From Lunularia cruciata (Eukaryota > Streptophyta > Marchantiopsida > Lunulariales > Lunulariaceae), in assembly GCA_948567375.1 (NCBI GenBank), contig OX419759.1, positions 20,862,744 through 20,926,743 of the forward strand: 64,000 nt of DNA. Reading direction: 5' to 3'. The translations under genes were made by a program, and so were the position numbers. This document shows positions 33,843 to 46,033 of this stretch, piece after piece. Every line of letters begins with the position of its first letter. The first letter of the stretch is position 1. Below the pieces are notes generated by a model. It was not told the origin of the DNA, did not search any database, and saw nothing but the letters and a program-made list of their open reading frames with translations.

Positions 33843-35440
33843 GGGGCTAAGAAAGAAGGAGATGCCAATTGGTATTCTTCTCTAGGCTAGTCATCCACAT
33901 GATGGAGTTAGCACAAAAACTGCTGGAGCAACTTCCCCCAACTTACAAAAAAATAAATGGGGAGATTTTTTACTAGACCACATTATTGGGAGTCATCAAA
34001 CTACACAAGGAGTTCATAAGGAAAATGCAAAGGCACAAAAATAGTTACCTAAATTCCATGTCCTATATGTTGGTGAGGATAATGCAACAATGACCTAGCA
34101 CAAGAAGCATTCAAGTTGAGAGAAGAAAGAGATACAATTGGGAAGGAAGTATAACAAAGATCTTTAGTGGTGGACAAACAAGGAAAATATTCTCAGCCCA
34201 AAAGAAGCCAAGAGATAGTAGGATTTTGGCAAGCAATTGAAGGCTTAGGGGAAGGAAATCAAGTGCTGCAAGGAGAGGTTGAAAAGGCTAAGATTTTGAT
34301 GGTTGCCACCAAAGTGCATCACCAAGAAGAACATAGAATTGCTAAAGTATAGTTCAAGAACCTTGTCATGAAGTTACAAGAAGAAGAAAAGAGGGAGAAG
34401 TATTGCTTGTGGATTTGGGAAGAAGTGATGGCAGAGTTACAAGAGATCATAACATAGTTGGAGAACAAGAAGAAAAAGATCCTTTCTCATGTGGAGTTGA
34501 TGCAAGAACAATTAGTCAAACTTGTAGAGGAGACAATTCAAGTGCAGCCCCAGTGAATCAAGCTCCAAGAATTGAAAGCAAAAATACATGACCTAGAAGC
34601 CAAAGTATATATTGATGAGCAGCTCAACCAACTCTCAAAACAGTTGAAGGAGCATACAACAAAGAAACACCAAGAATCAACCAATGCCATAGTCATGACT
34701 TTAGAATATTATAATAGCAAAGTAGATTTGGTAAGCTTTGTAAATGCAAAGATAGTTCTTTGCACTAAGTCTTTAGGACAAAGAGAACCCTAGCCAAAGG
34801 AAAAAGAGTAAAATAACATTAAGTGTAGAACATCTTTGGCATATAAGCAATTTTATAGCTAAAGACCTTTGTAGTTGTACATACATTTGGCCTAAAAACA
34901 CTTTTAGAATTAGGACAATTTGTAGGAGTAAAATTTTTTTTTTACTATTTGAGCTAACCCTAACACGTTGGAAATCCTTAATCCAACACATTAGGATAAG
35001 ATAAGATAAGTAGATATGATTAGTTGCGCTTTCTAGGAAGGTTAGTACATAATCATCAAATCATAGTCAATGTAGTGAAATGATCTTTGAGATAGAACTG
35101 ACCTGTGGGTGGAACTGGACTTTGGGATGAATGGCTCTTCATAGAGAAGAGCCTTTGATGTGACATCAACCATCACCTTTAGGAATAATTAGAATAGATT
35201 TGTCATGAAAGTGATTTTAGTTTTCCCTTTTCCAATGTGCACCACAATGGGTGACACACCCTCTCTTGGGAATGATTCTTGCATAAGAAGTTAAACATAA
35301 AACAATAAAGAATTACTAGGGATAATTTTTCTTCAACTTTAGTCATTCCTAATCTGTATCCTCACGGGAACAAATTTTTTGTACAAATTATACTATAAGT
35401 ATGTCCACACTGAGTTGCATGGAAAATTAATGGCATAATC
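33401..35440 (+). pseudogene. Coiled-coil-coding remnant, possibly X-related
   Basis: With stops ignored, 33440-34800 encodes lysine/glutamate-rich helices (for example 34167-34352 and 34572-34793: KLQELKAKIHDLEAKVYIDE). It includes a GAA-repeat tract at 33803-33840 coding for a run of Lys/Glu/Arg according to frame. The tail near 35345-35375 (TCCTCACGGGAACAAATTT) resembles the family X tail (TATGTGGGAACAAACTCT). Borders and target duplication were not found, so the link to X is a suggestion only. Confidence 0.35.
33803..33840 (+). repeat. (AAG)n microsatellite
   Basis: About 13 uninterrupted AAG/GAA units. Trinucleotide tract inside the coiled-coil remnant. Confidence 0.9.
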
Positions 35441-35609
35441 CACATGGGGATTAATATTATCCAATGTAAAACACTTACCAATATTGATAAGGAGCAACTA
35501 TGTCAAAGTAGATGATGATTTTATTCTCAAAAATATGTATTGAATATTTTCTAAACTTGATCAATTTTATGATTTAAACATATGTTAAATCAAGAAAACT
35601 CTAGTGCCC

Positions 35610-36412
35610 AATAGAAAAATCAAGTAGCTTATTGGGGGTCCCATTTATTCTAATGGTATTAAGAGTTTGTCAAACATAAATGCTTTTCTTATGTATGGTA
35701 TAATTTGAGATTATCATTGTAAGATATTGGTGGATTTTTTAGATATTTACATATCAATTTGGAACAGAAATTAGGACTTTATTTGCAATGGTGAAGTTTC
35801 TTTATGATGGTTGATGGAAGGAAAGGATTTTTCTTTACTCTCAATCCAATACTTCTCAAGATCAATCAAGAGTATATGGAGTCAATGAAATTTATAATTG
35901 TATGTTTGCACTATGAAATCATTCTAGCATTATGTTTGCTTGATCTTCATTGTGCTAAAGTTGATTTTCAAAATAAAAAATCCAAGAGTACATAAATGAA
36001 TGAAATTTATAGTTGCATCTTTGTACTATGATATCCTTCTAGCATTATCTTAGCTTGAACAACATTACACTCAAATTAATGGAGAAAAGAACAAATTCAA
36101 GTGACTACATAAGGCAAAGTCTTATATATGGTCTATAGGACCTTCGGTAAATTTCCACTTATTATAAAAATTGATAAAAATAAATTTATTGTAATAACTA
36201 TTAGTAATTTATTTTAATAGCTATTGGGTATGCTAGGAAGGAAGATATAGTAATACTTGCAATTGGAACAAACCCATAATAGAAGTTGATCAAAGATGGT
36301 GGATAAGATTTAATAAGGGTTTGTAGTTATATGTCTGAAATATCTTTTGATAAATAATTCGTATTTAGAATAAATCTGCTCCTAATATTAGTATACTTGT
36401 TAATATACCTAT
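35610..36412 (+). pseudogene. gypsy-Z, protease and linker region, very decayed
   Basis: Positions 35630-36100 align in nucleotide terms with gypsy-1 6280-6660: CTTATTGGGGG..., TCTAATGGTATTAAGAG, ATATTGGTGGATTTT (protease), GATGGTTGATGGAAGGAAAGG, then the LRF...PLHYDV-like block. A duplicated short piece (AATGAAATTTATA...GCATTAT) occurs at 35885 and 36000. A decayed chromovirus older than gypsy-1. Confidence 0.7.
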
Positions 36413-36988
36413 TGTGATACCATTAATTAGACATGTTATCTAAAGGTGGAAATTTTCTTGGTAACATTTGGGAAGGTGTTATATATGATGGAATAAGTAG
36501 ATCATATAGAGATGTCACCAAAAGAGAATTTCCACTAATAGGCAGGAGCCAAAAATGCCCTAAAAATTGTTAGAGCCAATTTCAGAGGTCTAAATAGATG
36601 AATTAGACCTTGAAAATGGGATGATTTTTTTGTCAAGAATAAAACTTTGCCCTTCTCCTCCTGTTTGTCAAGAGCTCTCCATCAATATCTCATCCATGCT
36701 ATTTTGAGCTTCCTACAAAAAGATTCCCTTTGGTCCAACTTGTTTGACCAACCAGATAGGACAAGGACCAATATGTTACCCATCCATGCAATTAATTTAA
36801 GGGTGGAGCTTGATGACATGTCACCTATTCATGTATCTAATCTAAGTGTGGAGCTTCTTTTGAGTGGATACTCTTTGTTATAATAAAGACAAGGTGCTCC
36901 TTTGGAGCATTTGAGTATTGAGTGTCAAAGCTTTGGGTTTCTTCTCTTGTGTTTCTCTTATGGGTTCTCTTGTCCTCTGAACATTACA
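36413..36988 (+). mobile_element. Y3: solo LTR of family Y
   Basis: Starts TGTGATACCATTAATTAGACA and ends GAACATTACA, 576 bases. CCTAT (36408-36412) and CTTAT (36989-36993) give a 5-bp duplication with one mismatch. Contains the shared GTTATAATAAAGAC TATA-like region near 36880. It sits in the middle of gypsy-Z. Confidence 0.75.
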
Positions 36989-37303
36989 CTTATCTAGTGC
37001 ACATCTCTAAAGGAACTAGAAGAACTTTAGAAGATCTTGATAAAACTTATGGGGAAGGATCGTCTAGCATAATACCTCCTTTGAGGAAGCAAATATTTTG
37101 TTTGTTCCAAAGAAAGATGGTTATCTTTGAAATTCATTGACTATAGCAAATTTTAAGAAACAAATCTAAAGGATACTCATATGTTACATTAAATTTATGC
37201 TTATTCTTGCTTTGATAGTTATTTTTGGATCAATTGAGTGGATCCAAATTCTTCACAATGTTTGATCTTTATAATGTGTATTTGCAAAAATACATCATTT
37301 AAT

Positions 37304-37338
<35 letters not shown>

Positions 37339-39150
37339 ATCTATGATAGCTTTCTGCTGAAGGTATGGACATCTTTGAATAGATGACCATTTTATTTTTT
37401 ATTTTTTATGAGTTAGATGCATTACAGGTTTCTTCGAGGGCTTGTTAAGGATGATAGGTCAAGGATTGCTAAGGTTTGCTTTGATTCCCTATGGTGAAGG
37501 GGTTTAGGTTTAGGCACCATTTTTTTAATCTCATGAGACTTCCATTCTACCATGTGTGAGCATAAAACCTATCACATAATTATAGATGTGACTCCCCTCA
37601 TGCTTCAGATGAAGCTTTATCAGAACTCTAACTGAAAAGCTCCTCAAAGGGTGGCACTACAAATCTGGTCATAAGAGAGTGTACTACAAGTATGATTTCC
37701 CATGGCAAAAGAAAATGCATTAGTCATGTATATGGATGTACATTATTTTGATAGAAAATCTTTGTCATCATCATTAATATCATTGCTTGCACGTGATCAC
37801 ATATTGAACTTTACATTATTGACTATGGTCTTAGCAAAGAAAATTGAGATCTTATGATTAGAGTTCTTGTTAATCAAATTGTATGCTCTATTGATGTTTC
37901 TTATGTTTGATAATTTTTTGTTTATTTCTCAAACTAAACACTATAGTGACCTTGTTTTGCCATTATCCCCAAAATTACACCATCCAAGGTATAAGGTTTT
38001 GGCTACCATGGCTAAAAGCTTCATAAAGGATGACCAATTAAAGCTTTGTTTAAGCTCTCATATAACAATGAGTAAACCAATGAATAAGTGACCAAAGCTT
38101 GAGAGGGTTTGTTGATCATGGTCATAATTGTGCACCTACTACACCATGGAGGTGCAATTTTTGTGAACTAAATATCTGCTGGTTATATATTTTGTTTATA
38201 AGAACATCACAAGCATTGAATACAAATCATGAATCATTGAACCAATAAGAAAAAACATGCTTTGCTTTAAATAACCTTTCCACTGTACTATGGATCAAGA
38301 AACAAAAACTTAAACCTAGAGCAAATGTAGTTTTATAACATTTTAAAGAATGAGCATGGAAAGTAACCAGAAAACTTGGTCAAGTTTTGCTCAAAAGATT
38401 ACTATTTTCTTTATCATCTTGTTGCAAGATTTCCAAATCTGTCCATGATTTTCACATTTGTATAGATCATTTTCAAGTTGCAAATTGACATATGAGGATG
38501 CCATCTCCATACACCATGCTTGAGGATTAAAAGGAAATATATGTGTAGCCTTCTATCATGTCCAATACTTCAAGAAATATCTAGATAGATATTTATAAAC
38601 TTTGTTGACTATGGTTTCTATTTTTGCATACTCTATTCAGATCTGCTATGATGAAATGATTTGGAGAAGTCTCCTTTCCAACAAACCAAGAACTTAGTCT
38701 GAACTTGTTTGTTCCTTACATGACCCAAAGTGATCTTGTGTGGTTGATTTTGATATTTTTGAAATTATTATTAGGGTAATTGTATTTGAAAATTTTATAA
38801 ATGATCTATACTCAACTGACTTTGCCTCAAGGAAGTTAACTTACAAATGAAAACCACTCCTCTTTTGACCATGAACAACTAGCTATGGTGTATGCTACCA
38901 AGAATTGGAAATTTTATTTATTGGACAAAGTTATAATTATGCATGCCAATCACAAGTCATCATTGGAGAAATTCACTTAGATTACGTGCAAAGCAAACAT
39001 TATAATAGGAAGAACACTTCCGAGTATATGTCGTCAAGTTAGAATATAAAACTTTGGAAAATTCTAAATTTTCCTAGATGTGCTTTCTTCTTCTCCACAT
39101 CACTAGCAATATTTAAATGCCATGATCATATCTAGCAGTATGGAAAAAAG
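36989..39150 (+). pseudogene. gypsy-Z, RT and RNase H, very decayed
   Basis: After Y3 the gypsy reading resumes: LVHISKGTRRTLEDLDKTYG-like start of RT (37000-37060), LFQRKMV (SKEDG-like), FWINxVDPNSSQCLIFIMC (corresponding to LDQLSG-KFFTMFDLYNVYLQ, about 37220-37280). Further on, 38740-39100 matches RNase H (GTGTGGTTGATTTTGATATTTTTGAAATTATTATT). The part between (37340-38700) is not readable as a gene; the 74-codon frame at 37867 has no recognisable match. Only fragments remain, so borders are approximate. Confidence 0.6.
37307..37336. repeat. (AT)n microsatellite
   Basis: Fifteen AT dinucleotides, followed by CTATCTATGATAG. Confidence 0.95.
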
Positions 39151-39249
39151 AAAAAGTGGTTCAAGTCAAGTTATCAATAGTAATTGCAAGGATAGCTATA
39201 ACACCCTATGGCACACATATGTCCATAGAAATATTTTGGTTGTATTGAG

Positions 39250-39490
39250 GTTCTTACAACTTACTAAGTTTAGTAACTCAGTTAAAGGTATCTCTAACTA
39301 AGTTATTAGGGCTAAATAAGAGGAAAGATCTTATGTTTAATTGTTAAATACTCAATGGGACTCCTTGGTGGATTTTAATTAGATTATATTAGAGTATGAC
39401 CTCTCAAAAAATTTCTACATTAGAGTGGGACCTTGTAGAGGATTTTATATTATAGTGGGATCTCCATCTTAGACTTTTGCATGGCCAAAT
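39250..39490 (+). repeat. LTR-like fragment W, plus copy
   Basis: AAAGGTATCTCTAACTAAGTTATTAGG ... AATACTCAATGGGACTCC ... TTTCTACATTAGAGTGGGACC (three short anchors) recur as reverse complement at 39830-40060. The pair is arranged tail to tail about 340 bases apart. It contains no coding sequence. Confidence 0.55.
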
Positions 39491-39829
39491 TGACATCATA
39501 TATAGAAGATTGGAAAAATTGTTGGCTTGACCAAGATAGATAACCATTGTAATGGAGGTAGTTCAAGATAGGTAGATTTGACTTTCCGTTGGAATGTATG
39601 GTAATTTTGAAACAAGAGGAGGTTCTACATTGCTAGGCAATATGCTAGGAAGTTTTCAAAGGGAAGTATACAAGGACAAAGTAGTATGTGAAAGCCCAGA
39701 GATTTAACATTATTTGTATACTAGAGTTTTTACTTAATTTGAATTAATACTCAAATCTGCTTACTTCAAACTCTCTATTCAAAGGCAACCTAACTTAGTC
39801 AAATCAATAGAATTTCAACACCTCTTATG

Positions 39830-40060
39830 TACTAAGTCAATTTGACATTCAAAGTCCAATGTAGAAATCCAAATCAAAAAAAACTCTAATATAAAATTCC
39901 TTACGATGTTATAAACAAGTAAAATTGTATGTGTAATTTCTTAAAGATCATATTGAGTATTCAATAAATAAATACTAGAAATATCCTCTTATCTTACGAT
40001 GGAAATTAGCTAAAGATACCTCTAACTAATTACTATTAACCTTACTTACTTAAGTATTAC
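39830..40060 (-). repeat. LTR-like fragment W, minus copy
   Basis: Reverse-complement partner of 39250-39490, sharing the same ordered anchors (TTAGAGGTATC, GAATACTCAAT, GATTTCTACATTGGACTTTG). Two opposite insertions or a fold-back element would both explain it. Confidence 0.55.
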
Positions 40061-40631
40061 TGAATGAAACCCACCCAAAGATATTTATTGGAGACTGAAG
40101 TGCACCAAGAGTGTCACAAAGAACTTTAATAAAGTCATGAGTAAATTCGAACAAATCCAGCAAATTCAAACAAAGTTAAGCAACCATTGAGCAAACATGC
40201 ACAACTACAATACAAACTAATAAGAATGCTAGAAAACTAGTTAGAGAAGACACTTATAAATTAAAACTTTAATTTTTTTTTATAAGTATGATACTTTTTG
40301 GTGTTATTTATCCATGAAATACTGGGATGTATTTTGGAACAATAACTTTTTAAAATAACTTTAAAACAAATAACTTTAAAATTGGAACATAATTAATTAT
40401 CTGTACATATATATTGTAGATAAAATTTGGATTATATTTTGAATTTCTTTAGGAATTTTTATTTCAGATTTCTTTGAAATCTGTCAGTTAACTTGAAAGC
40501 CATAAAATGAAATCCTTTTTAGTTGCTATATACCTTTTCAATATTCATTTCTTACTTTATTTGCTTTTCTTTTACTAAATGCAAAATCTTCTCTAATTCT
40601 ACCTTTGCCATTTTTTCTCCATCTTGATACC
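40061..40631. other. AT-rich DNA without a supported gene
   Basis: Very AT-rich, no open frame of note, no repeat I can connect to the families above. Confidence 0.5.
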
Positions 40632-41293
40632 TGTTGTGCGTATATACATTGCTACACAACATACATCACTGTCAACATCTACACTATAGAAGCACAACTC
40701 ACACGTAAGTCATACATAGGCTCTAAAGAGCCACAATAATCAGATTGTTTATAACTCTTGAATCCACTCAACTCAGATCAGTACTTGATCTGTCACTCTA
40801 TAAACTGCCAACACCTGGGCACTAATTACAATCAAGCCACACCCTCTCTAGCTAAGAGAATCCAGGTGAAGCTCGTCGGCCTTTGTCCACCATAGCCAGG
40901 AACTCGAAGGCTCAACATTAGAGAAGTGAGCTCTTTGGAGCTGCACTTTGAAAGTATACTCCTAGACTCGAGCTAGGTCTGAAACCCAAATGGACCCACT
41001 GATGGCACACTTGATGGTGCAAATGGTGCAAAGTGACAATGGGCCCGACCATGAAGTCAATACCCCAAACACAAAATCTGACCGTCAAAAAGTAGTCTTT
41101 GAGAAATTGTTGAAATAACTCTAACTACTATCACTACAACTCCGATGTCCAAGCAATCTAGATGCAACACTACAAATGGTGTGATAGCTGTCGTGTGTAT
41201 ATACATTGTTACACAACATACATCGCTATCAACATCATACACTATAGAAGCACAACTTACACATAAGTCATACATAGGCTCTTAAGTGCCACA
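40632..41293 (-). repeat. gypsy-3 3' LTR with repeated ends
   Basis: In sense orientation it starts TGTGGCACTT directly after the polypurine tract (GGGGGGTAAT) and ends CACAACA. Its first 110 bases (41184-41293) recur as its last 104 bases (40632-40735). The middle (40843-41183) is the part shared with 47936-48293. Alternatively the two 110-base blocks, themselves TG...CA, are the LTRs of a tiny TRIM-like element that trapped the middle piece; the flanking ATACC/ATTAC match too poorly to decide. Confidence 0.55.
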
Positions 41294-41462
41294 ATTACCC
41301 CCCTAGTTGGCGGTTAGGTCCCTCTAACTCCATATAGCCATCTACTCCAAGTATATGGTATACCCTATGATGGGTAAAGATCAGGAGGCCGGGTGCTGTG
41401 GAGCCCCATCGTTAGTTGCCTGTTTGCAATCTATACCATATAAAGAATGAACTAGCTATAGG

Positions 41463-41762
41463 TCAAGTACATCTAGGACATAACCACTGTCCTTGAGGAG
41501 CCATTGTGAGGGTAGGAGTCATACATGCCATATGCCATCCTCTCAAACATCTATCATGCACTAACATAGTAGTAGCTCCACCAAAAGAGCCACATAACAT
41601 ACACCTCAAGCCTGCATGTACAAGTGCCAAGCTTGGGTCCATAGTACTATCAATGTTCGGGAGGTGGCATGGCGCACAATTGTGCACATGATCCTTCCAA
41701 ACAACACCATCACGTCCTTCTAACACAAGGACTCTAGATGGCAAAACCTCACGCATTCTCAA
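41463..41762 (-). pseudogene. gypsy-3 pol C-terminus with PHD-type zinc finger
   Basis: A 99-codon open frame. After about 50 residues comes CMLCG, then MLVHDRCLRGWHMACM and GQWLCPRCT at the end. The spacing C-x2-C ... C-x4-H-x2-C ... W-x-C-x2-C, with the W two residues before the last C pair, is that of a PHD finger; the first aspect C of the middle pair is represented by H-D-R-C. PHD fingers read histone tails, so in an integrase C-terminus it would be a functional counterpart to a chromodomain (inference). It lies about 500 bases after the integrase core, in the expected direction, and before the polypurine tract. The DNA between is broken by stops. Confidence 0.7.
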
Positions 41763-42276
41763 GATAGTACGGCCTGTTGAAACATCAAGTGTCGTCGGTG
41801 CTGTCTATTGTAGATATACATAGTCTCCTAGATAAAATTGATGGATTGAGGGTCTTTAACCTCCTCCTCAAATGGTAGCATAGCATTAAGTATCTCTATG
41901 CTAAGCAATCACCAAGTTCTCAAAGGACATCAGCATCACTCTCCTAAAGATCTTTGCTCGCTGAGAACATGCGCTCATCCATACATCGGGGTCATCCAAG
42001 TCCAAGTTTATAATAGCATCTCGGCAAATGGTTGCAGGTAAATCTAGATCTTGTCCTTAGAGTAGAAAGTATGGAAAGAAGGATGCTAAGGAGGCTTGCC
42101 AGCTGAACCAATAGCCCATGGCCAACCAAGGTAATTGGAGACCCCAATCTCCCAAGTGGCCTCTCTGCAAACCATACTTTTGCAATCCTCTCTTCACCGT
42201 CTGAACCACTCTCTCTGCTAAGCCATTTGCCTCAGGGTGATCTCAGGATGTAGTATGATGATCAATCAAAGCCTTG

Positions 42277-44300
42277 TCATACAAGACCTGACACTCCCCC
42301 CAAGAACTTTGCACCCTGATCAGTCAAAACCTCAATTGGTGCACCAAAATGACTAAGAACTTGATCCAGGAATGAGTAAGTTGTCCCTTCACTAGACTTG
42401 TCAAGAAGTGCCACCAACTCAATCCACTTGGAGAAGTGCTCCACTATCACCAAAACATACCGATGATGTCTCACAATCAGCGGTAAAGGTCTAGCAAAGT
42501 CCAAACTCCAACGGTAACCAAATCCCATGATAGGTAATGGGTGTAACTGTGGTATAGGAGCATTGAATGATACTCTAACTTGGTCACAAACCACACATCT
42601 GGCAACAAACTATTGTACCTCGTTCTGCATATTGTGCCACCAATAATGACTCTAGAGTAAGCTATATGTATGCTTTACTCCAAAATGTCCTAGCTCCTCA
42701 TGAGCATGACAGACCAATTGTGGTCTCTGAGATGGAAGTGGTACTACTTGCACTCTACCATCCTCCCATACATGCAAAAGGTGTTTGCACTCCAATCTGA
42801 ACCATCTGGCTCGCTGAAGAACACAGTTTCTCTCCTTGGCCCCAATTGTGCCACCCACAACACTAGTGCAAAGATAGTCCATCACTAAAACATCATCATG
42901 AATGTCTGGATGAACTGTACCAATATCTTCACTCTCCGGATCTATAACCTCAATAACTCCTCTTATATGCGTTGAGAGAGATACCACCAAAGCCTCTAAA
43001 ATTATACACAGAAAGGCCGATGCATGCCAACTTGGCACCATCTCCTCATCTGTCTCACCATGCCAACGTGCTCCGGTTTGATCCTGTTGGCTGGGACATA
43101 GGTTCCTACTCAACCCATTTGCATCACGGTTCACCACTCCAAGTTTGTGATCAGTCGTGAAATCATACTCTTGTAAAATCAGAGCCCATGGTGCAAGCTT
43201 CCTTGAAAGCTTGTTGGACTCCATCAACCACTTCAGTGGCTGATGATCAGTGATGAGAGTGAAGGGATTACCAAATAGGTAACATCAGGAATGTGCTACT
43301 GCCCAAACTACTATCAAGCATTCTCCCTCATATGAACTATACTTCATCTCCGCTGAATTGTTGGAGCGACTAGCATAGGCCACCACAAACTCCTTCCCCT
43401 CATCATCATGATGGGTGAGCACCACTCCAAGCCCCAACATACTCCAATCAGTATGAACTTGAAATGGTCGTCCTTTGATCGGTCTCCTCAAAATAGGATC
43501 AGATGTCAACCTCTTCTTGAGCTCTACAAAGCTCTCTCTTGCTCATCTCCCCAACACCACTCTTGTGTAAGCTTGGTCAGCTTCATCAAGGCCTTGGCAA
43601 TGGCACTAAATCCTCTAACATAACGGCAATAGAAGTTCACCAACCCAAGGAGTGCTCGCACTCTGCTCACATCCATAGGCCGAGGAATATGTGCAATAGC
43701 CTCCACCTTGGTCTGCTGAACACTAAGTCCTCCGGGGTAGATAGTGTGACCCAAATACTCAACCTGATCATGGAAGAACCTACACTTCCTAGGATGTAAT
43801 TTGAGTCCATGAGATCTCAACTTCTCAAACACCTTTGACAACTATCTCTCATGCTCCTCCACAGTAGTGCTATAGACCAAAATGTCATCAATATAGCACC
43901 AAGCAAAATCCAATCCAGCTAGGATCCTATCCATGACCCTCTGGAACTCAGCAAGAGTGTTCTTTAACCCAAAAGGTAAGAATCTTCACTGATATAACAC
44001 ATCCTTGACGTGAGGATCAATAGCCTAAAATGTTATCTTGGACTTATCCTCCTCCCTGATCAGCAACTGATGATATCTTGCTTGAAGATCCAAAGTACTA
44101 AAGACCTTTGCATGCCCAATCACATCAAAAATCTCCTTCGGTGTAGGCATGGCATACCAATCAGCCCTGGTCTATCGGTTAATAGGAAAATAATCTCCAC
44201 ACATCCGCCTAACTGTGTAGTTTCCATGCATATCCTTCTTGGTTGGCATCACTATCACTGATGCATACTCTCTATGTGAAATCTCCACCAGACCAGCCTC
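42277..44300 (-). pseudogene. gypsy-3 RT, RNase H and integrase, broken
   Basis: RT from about 44300: LQARYHQLLIREEDKSKITF, LPFGLKNTLAEFQRVMD, then the catalytic WCYIDDILVYS (about 43870) and 43841-43524 GLKLHPRKCRFFHDQVEYLG, VRALLGLVNFYCRYVRGF. RNase H 43509-43285 (FQVHTDWSMLGLGVVL, AEMKYSSYEGECL) and 43227-43050 (LAPWALILQEYDFTTDHKLG). Integrase zinc region AHEELGHFGVKHTYSLL (about 42660-42710) and core 42594-42277 (WSLDFARPLPL, VEHFSKWIELVAL, FGAPIEVLTDQGAKF, giving D, D; the catalytic E lies further on in decayed DNA). A stop sits just upstream of 43841 and frames change between RNase H and integrase. Confidence 0.88.
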
Positions 44301-46033
44301 AAAAAGGTCACTACTTTGACTCTGAATCAATGTCTACTCCATCTCAATGTATTAATAAGGATGTAAGAAAACTGGTATATTGCTAGTCAACTCAATCTGT
44401 ATACCAAGTCCCTTCAGAGCAGCCAAATCCTTCATACTAAAGGCAAAACAACTCATGTGGCTCCTCAAGAACCTCCAAACCCTCCACCTTTCCTCTCCAA
44501 TAAGCTTGGGTCCAAGATCTGGCTCCCAAGTATCCTTTGTAATTGTAGTAGGAGTGGAAGATGTCCTGATTGGCTGCTACACTGGGCCATTGGGAGCAAT
44601 AGTGTCATGCGTCCAATCACTAGAGGTCCCAACCTCTATGTGGAAAACTCCCTTCACTTTGGCTGCAAGCTCCACACGTCTTCTAGCTACATCCCAAGTG
44701 GACCAAGGGTGTAATCAAGTAGTCCACTCACCTGGATGGACTCCAAGTAGACCACTCTCCCTAGTAGCTACTGTTTGTGTCCCAAGAATACCATGCCCAC
44801 TTGGTCCATTGCCCTCAACATGTACCTAAATCGTCTCAATAGCACAGGGCTCACAAGTGTCCAAGTTTTAGGGTTCAGGGTTTAGGATGCTGCCTATCAA
44901 GCACATCCTACATTGCTCTGCCAAGCCAAGGCTCACAATCCAGGTCAAATAGTTCAAGTCCATAGCCTGACCTTACACCTGACGCTTGGATGCCTCTGAC
45001 ACTATTGGAACAGCGGTAATATCGGTCTAAAAACTTATCACCTGCTCTCTCTCATCAGCATTGGGCTCCACCAACTACTGTAATTGTGAGTCCCAAACAA
45101 GTCCAGGTCCTCCCTCTCAAAAAGCATGAGAGCTTGGGAAACTCATGAGTGTAGGAAATGCAGCTCTAGGCTATCCAACTAGGTTCACAACTGCCATAGG
45201 TGACCTATCAGCCACTACCATTGTTTGAGACTGATGCCCAATATCCAAGATATCATCGATTAGGATGTGGTCAAGTCGCTAAATCCTATCATAAGCATGT
45301 TGTAGAACCTCTTTGGGTAAGAGGTTTGTCCACCAAAGACAAAGACGATGAGCTTGTGATCCCATTCTGGCTATATCTAACAATACACTAGGTCCCATCC
45401 AAGAATGGACCTGATGTGTACTTGCCATCACTATGGTGCAAGAATCACCAATCAAAGGAATGTTCTCCAAAAAGTAAGCTGGAGGAATATACTGATGAAC
45501 TTGGAGATGTCAAAGTATCCGTAATATCTCCCAAAACACACCAAAACAAGAATCTTGAAGACCCAAACCTTGGCCAACACAGGTATGTCCCTAACATGGC
45601 CATCTAGAGATCACCAAGTGAATAGGTCCATATCTCTCTAGATCATGCACTCCCATTAAGGAAATATCTATTGGTAGGGCCTTCTAGTAACCTCTGATTG
45701 CTAACATCGGTAATAACTTTGGATACCGATAGGCCAAGTGTGTCACATGATGTAGAGAGACTCGCCTAGCAGTCTCATCCCTCTCTACATACAAGTACCA
45801 CTATACTCGTATACCTGCTTGTAATATCGTAGCTAGTTTGGTGCTAATCCCACCAAACAACTCCAATAGACATATCCCCTCTATTGGATACTGCCAAGCA
45901 ATGGTATGGTATCTAGAGATGTCAAAGTAATTGACTGTGGATGCTCATCCTCACACTCATCTCCTGATGGTATGAAGGCTCCACTCCATGCCTGCTGCAC
46001 TTATTGATCTGCATGTTGTTGCAATGCCTCCTC
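44301..46033 (-). other. gypsy-3 region between protease and RT
   Basis: Should hold the N-terminal part of RT, but I can read only scattered short frames. No separate gene is supported. Confidence 0.4.

Noticed and set aside
33416-33868. 150-codon minus-strand frame looking like a membrane protein with a poly-Leu start
   Set aside because: The Leu run is the reverse of the AAG microsatellite and the hydrophobic stretch is antisense to Lys/Glu-rich coil sequence.
37867-38091. 74-codon frame between gypsy-Z RT and RNase H
   Set aside because: It may fall in the missing pol part but shows no motif I can align; not called as a gene.
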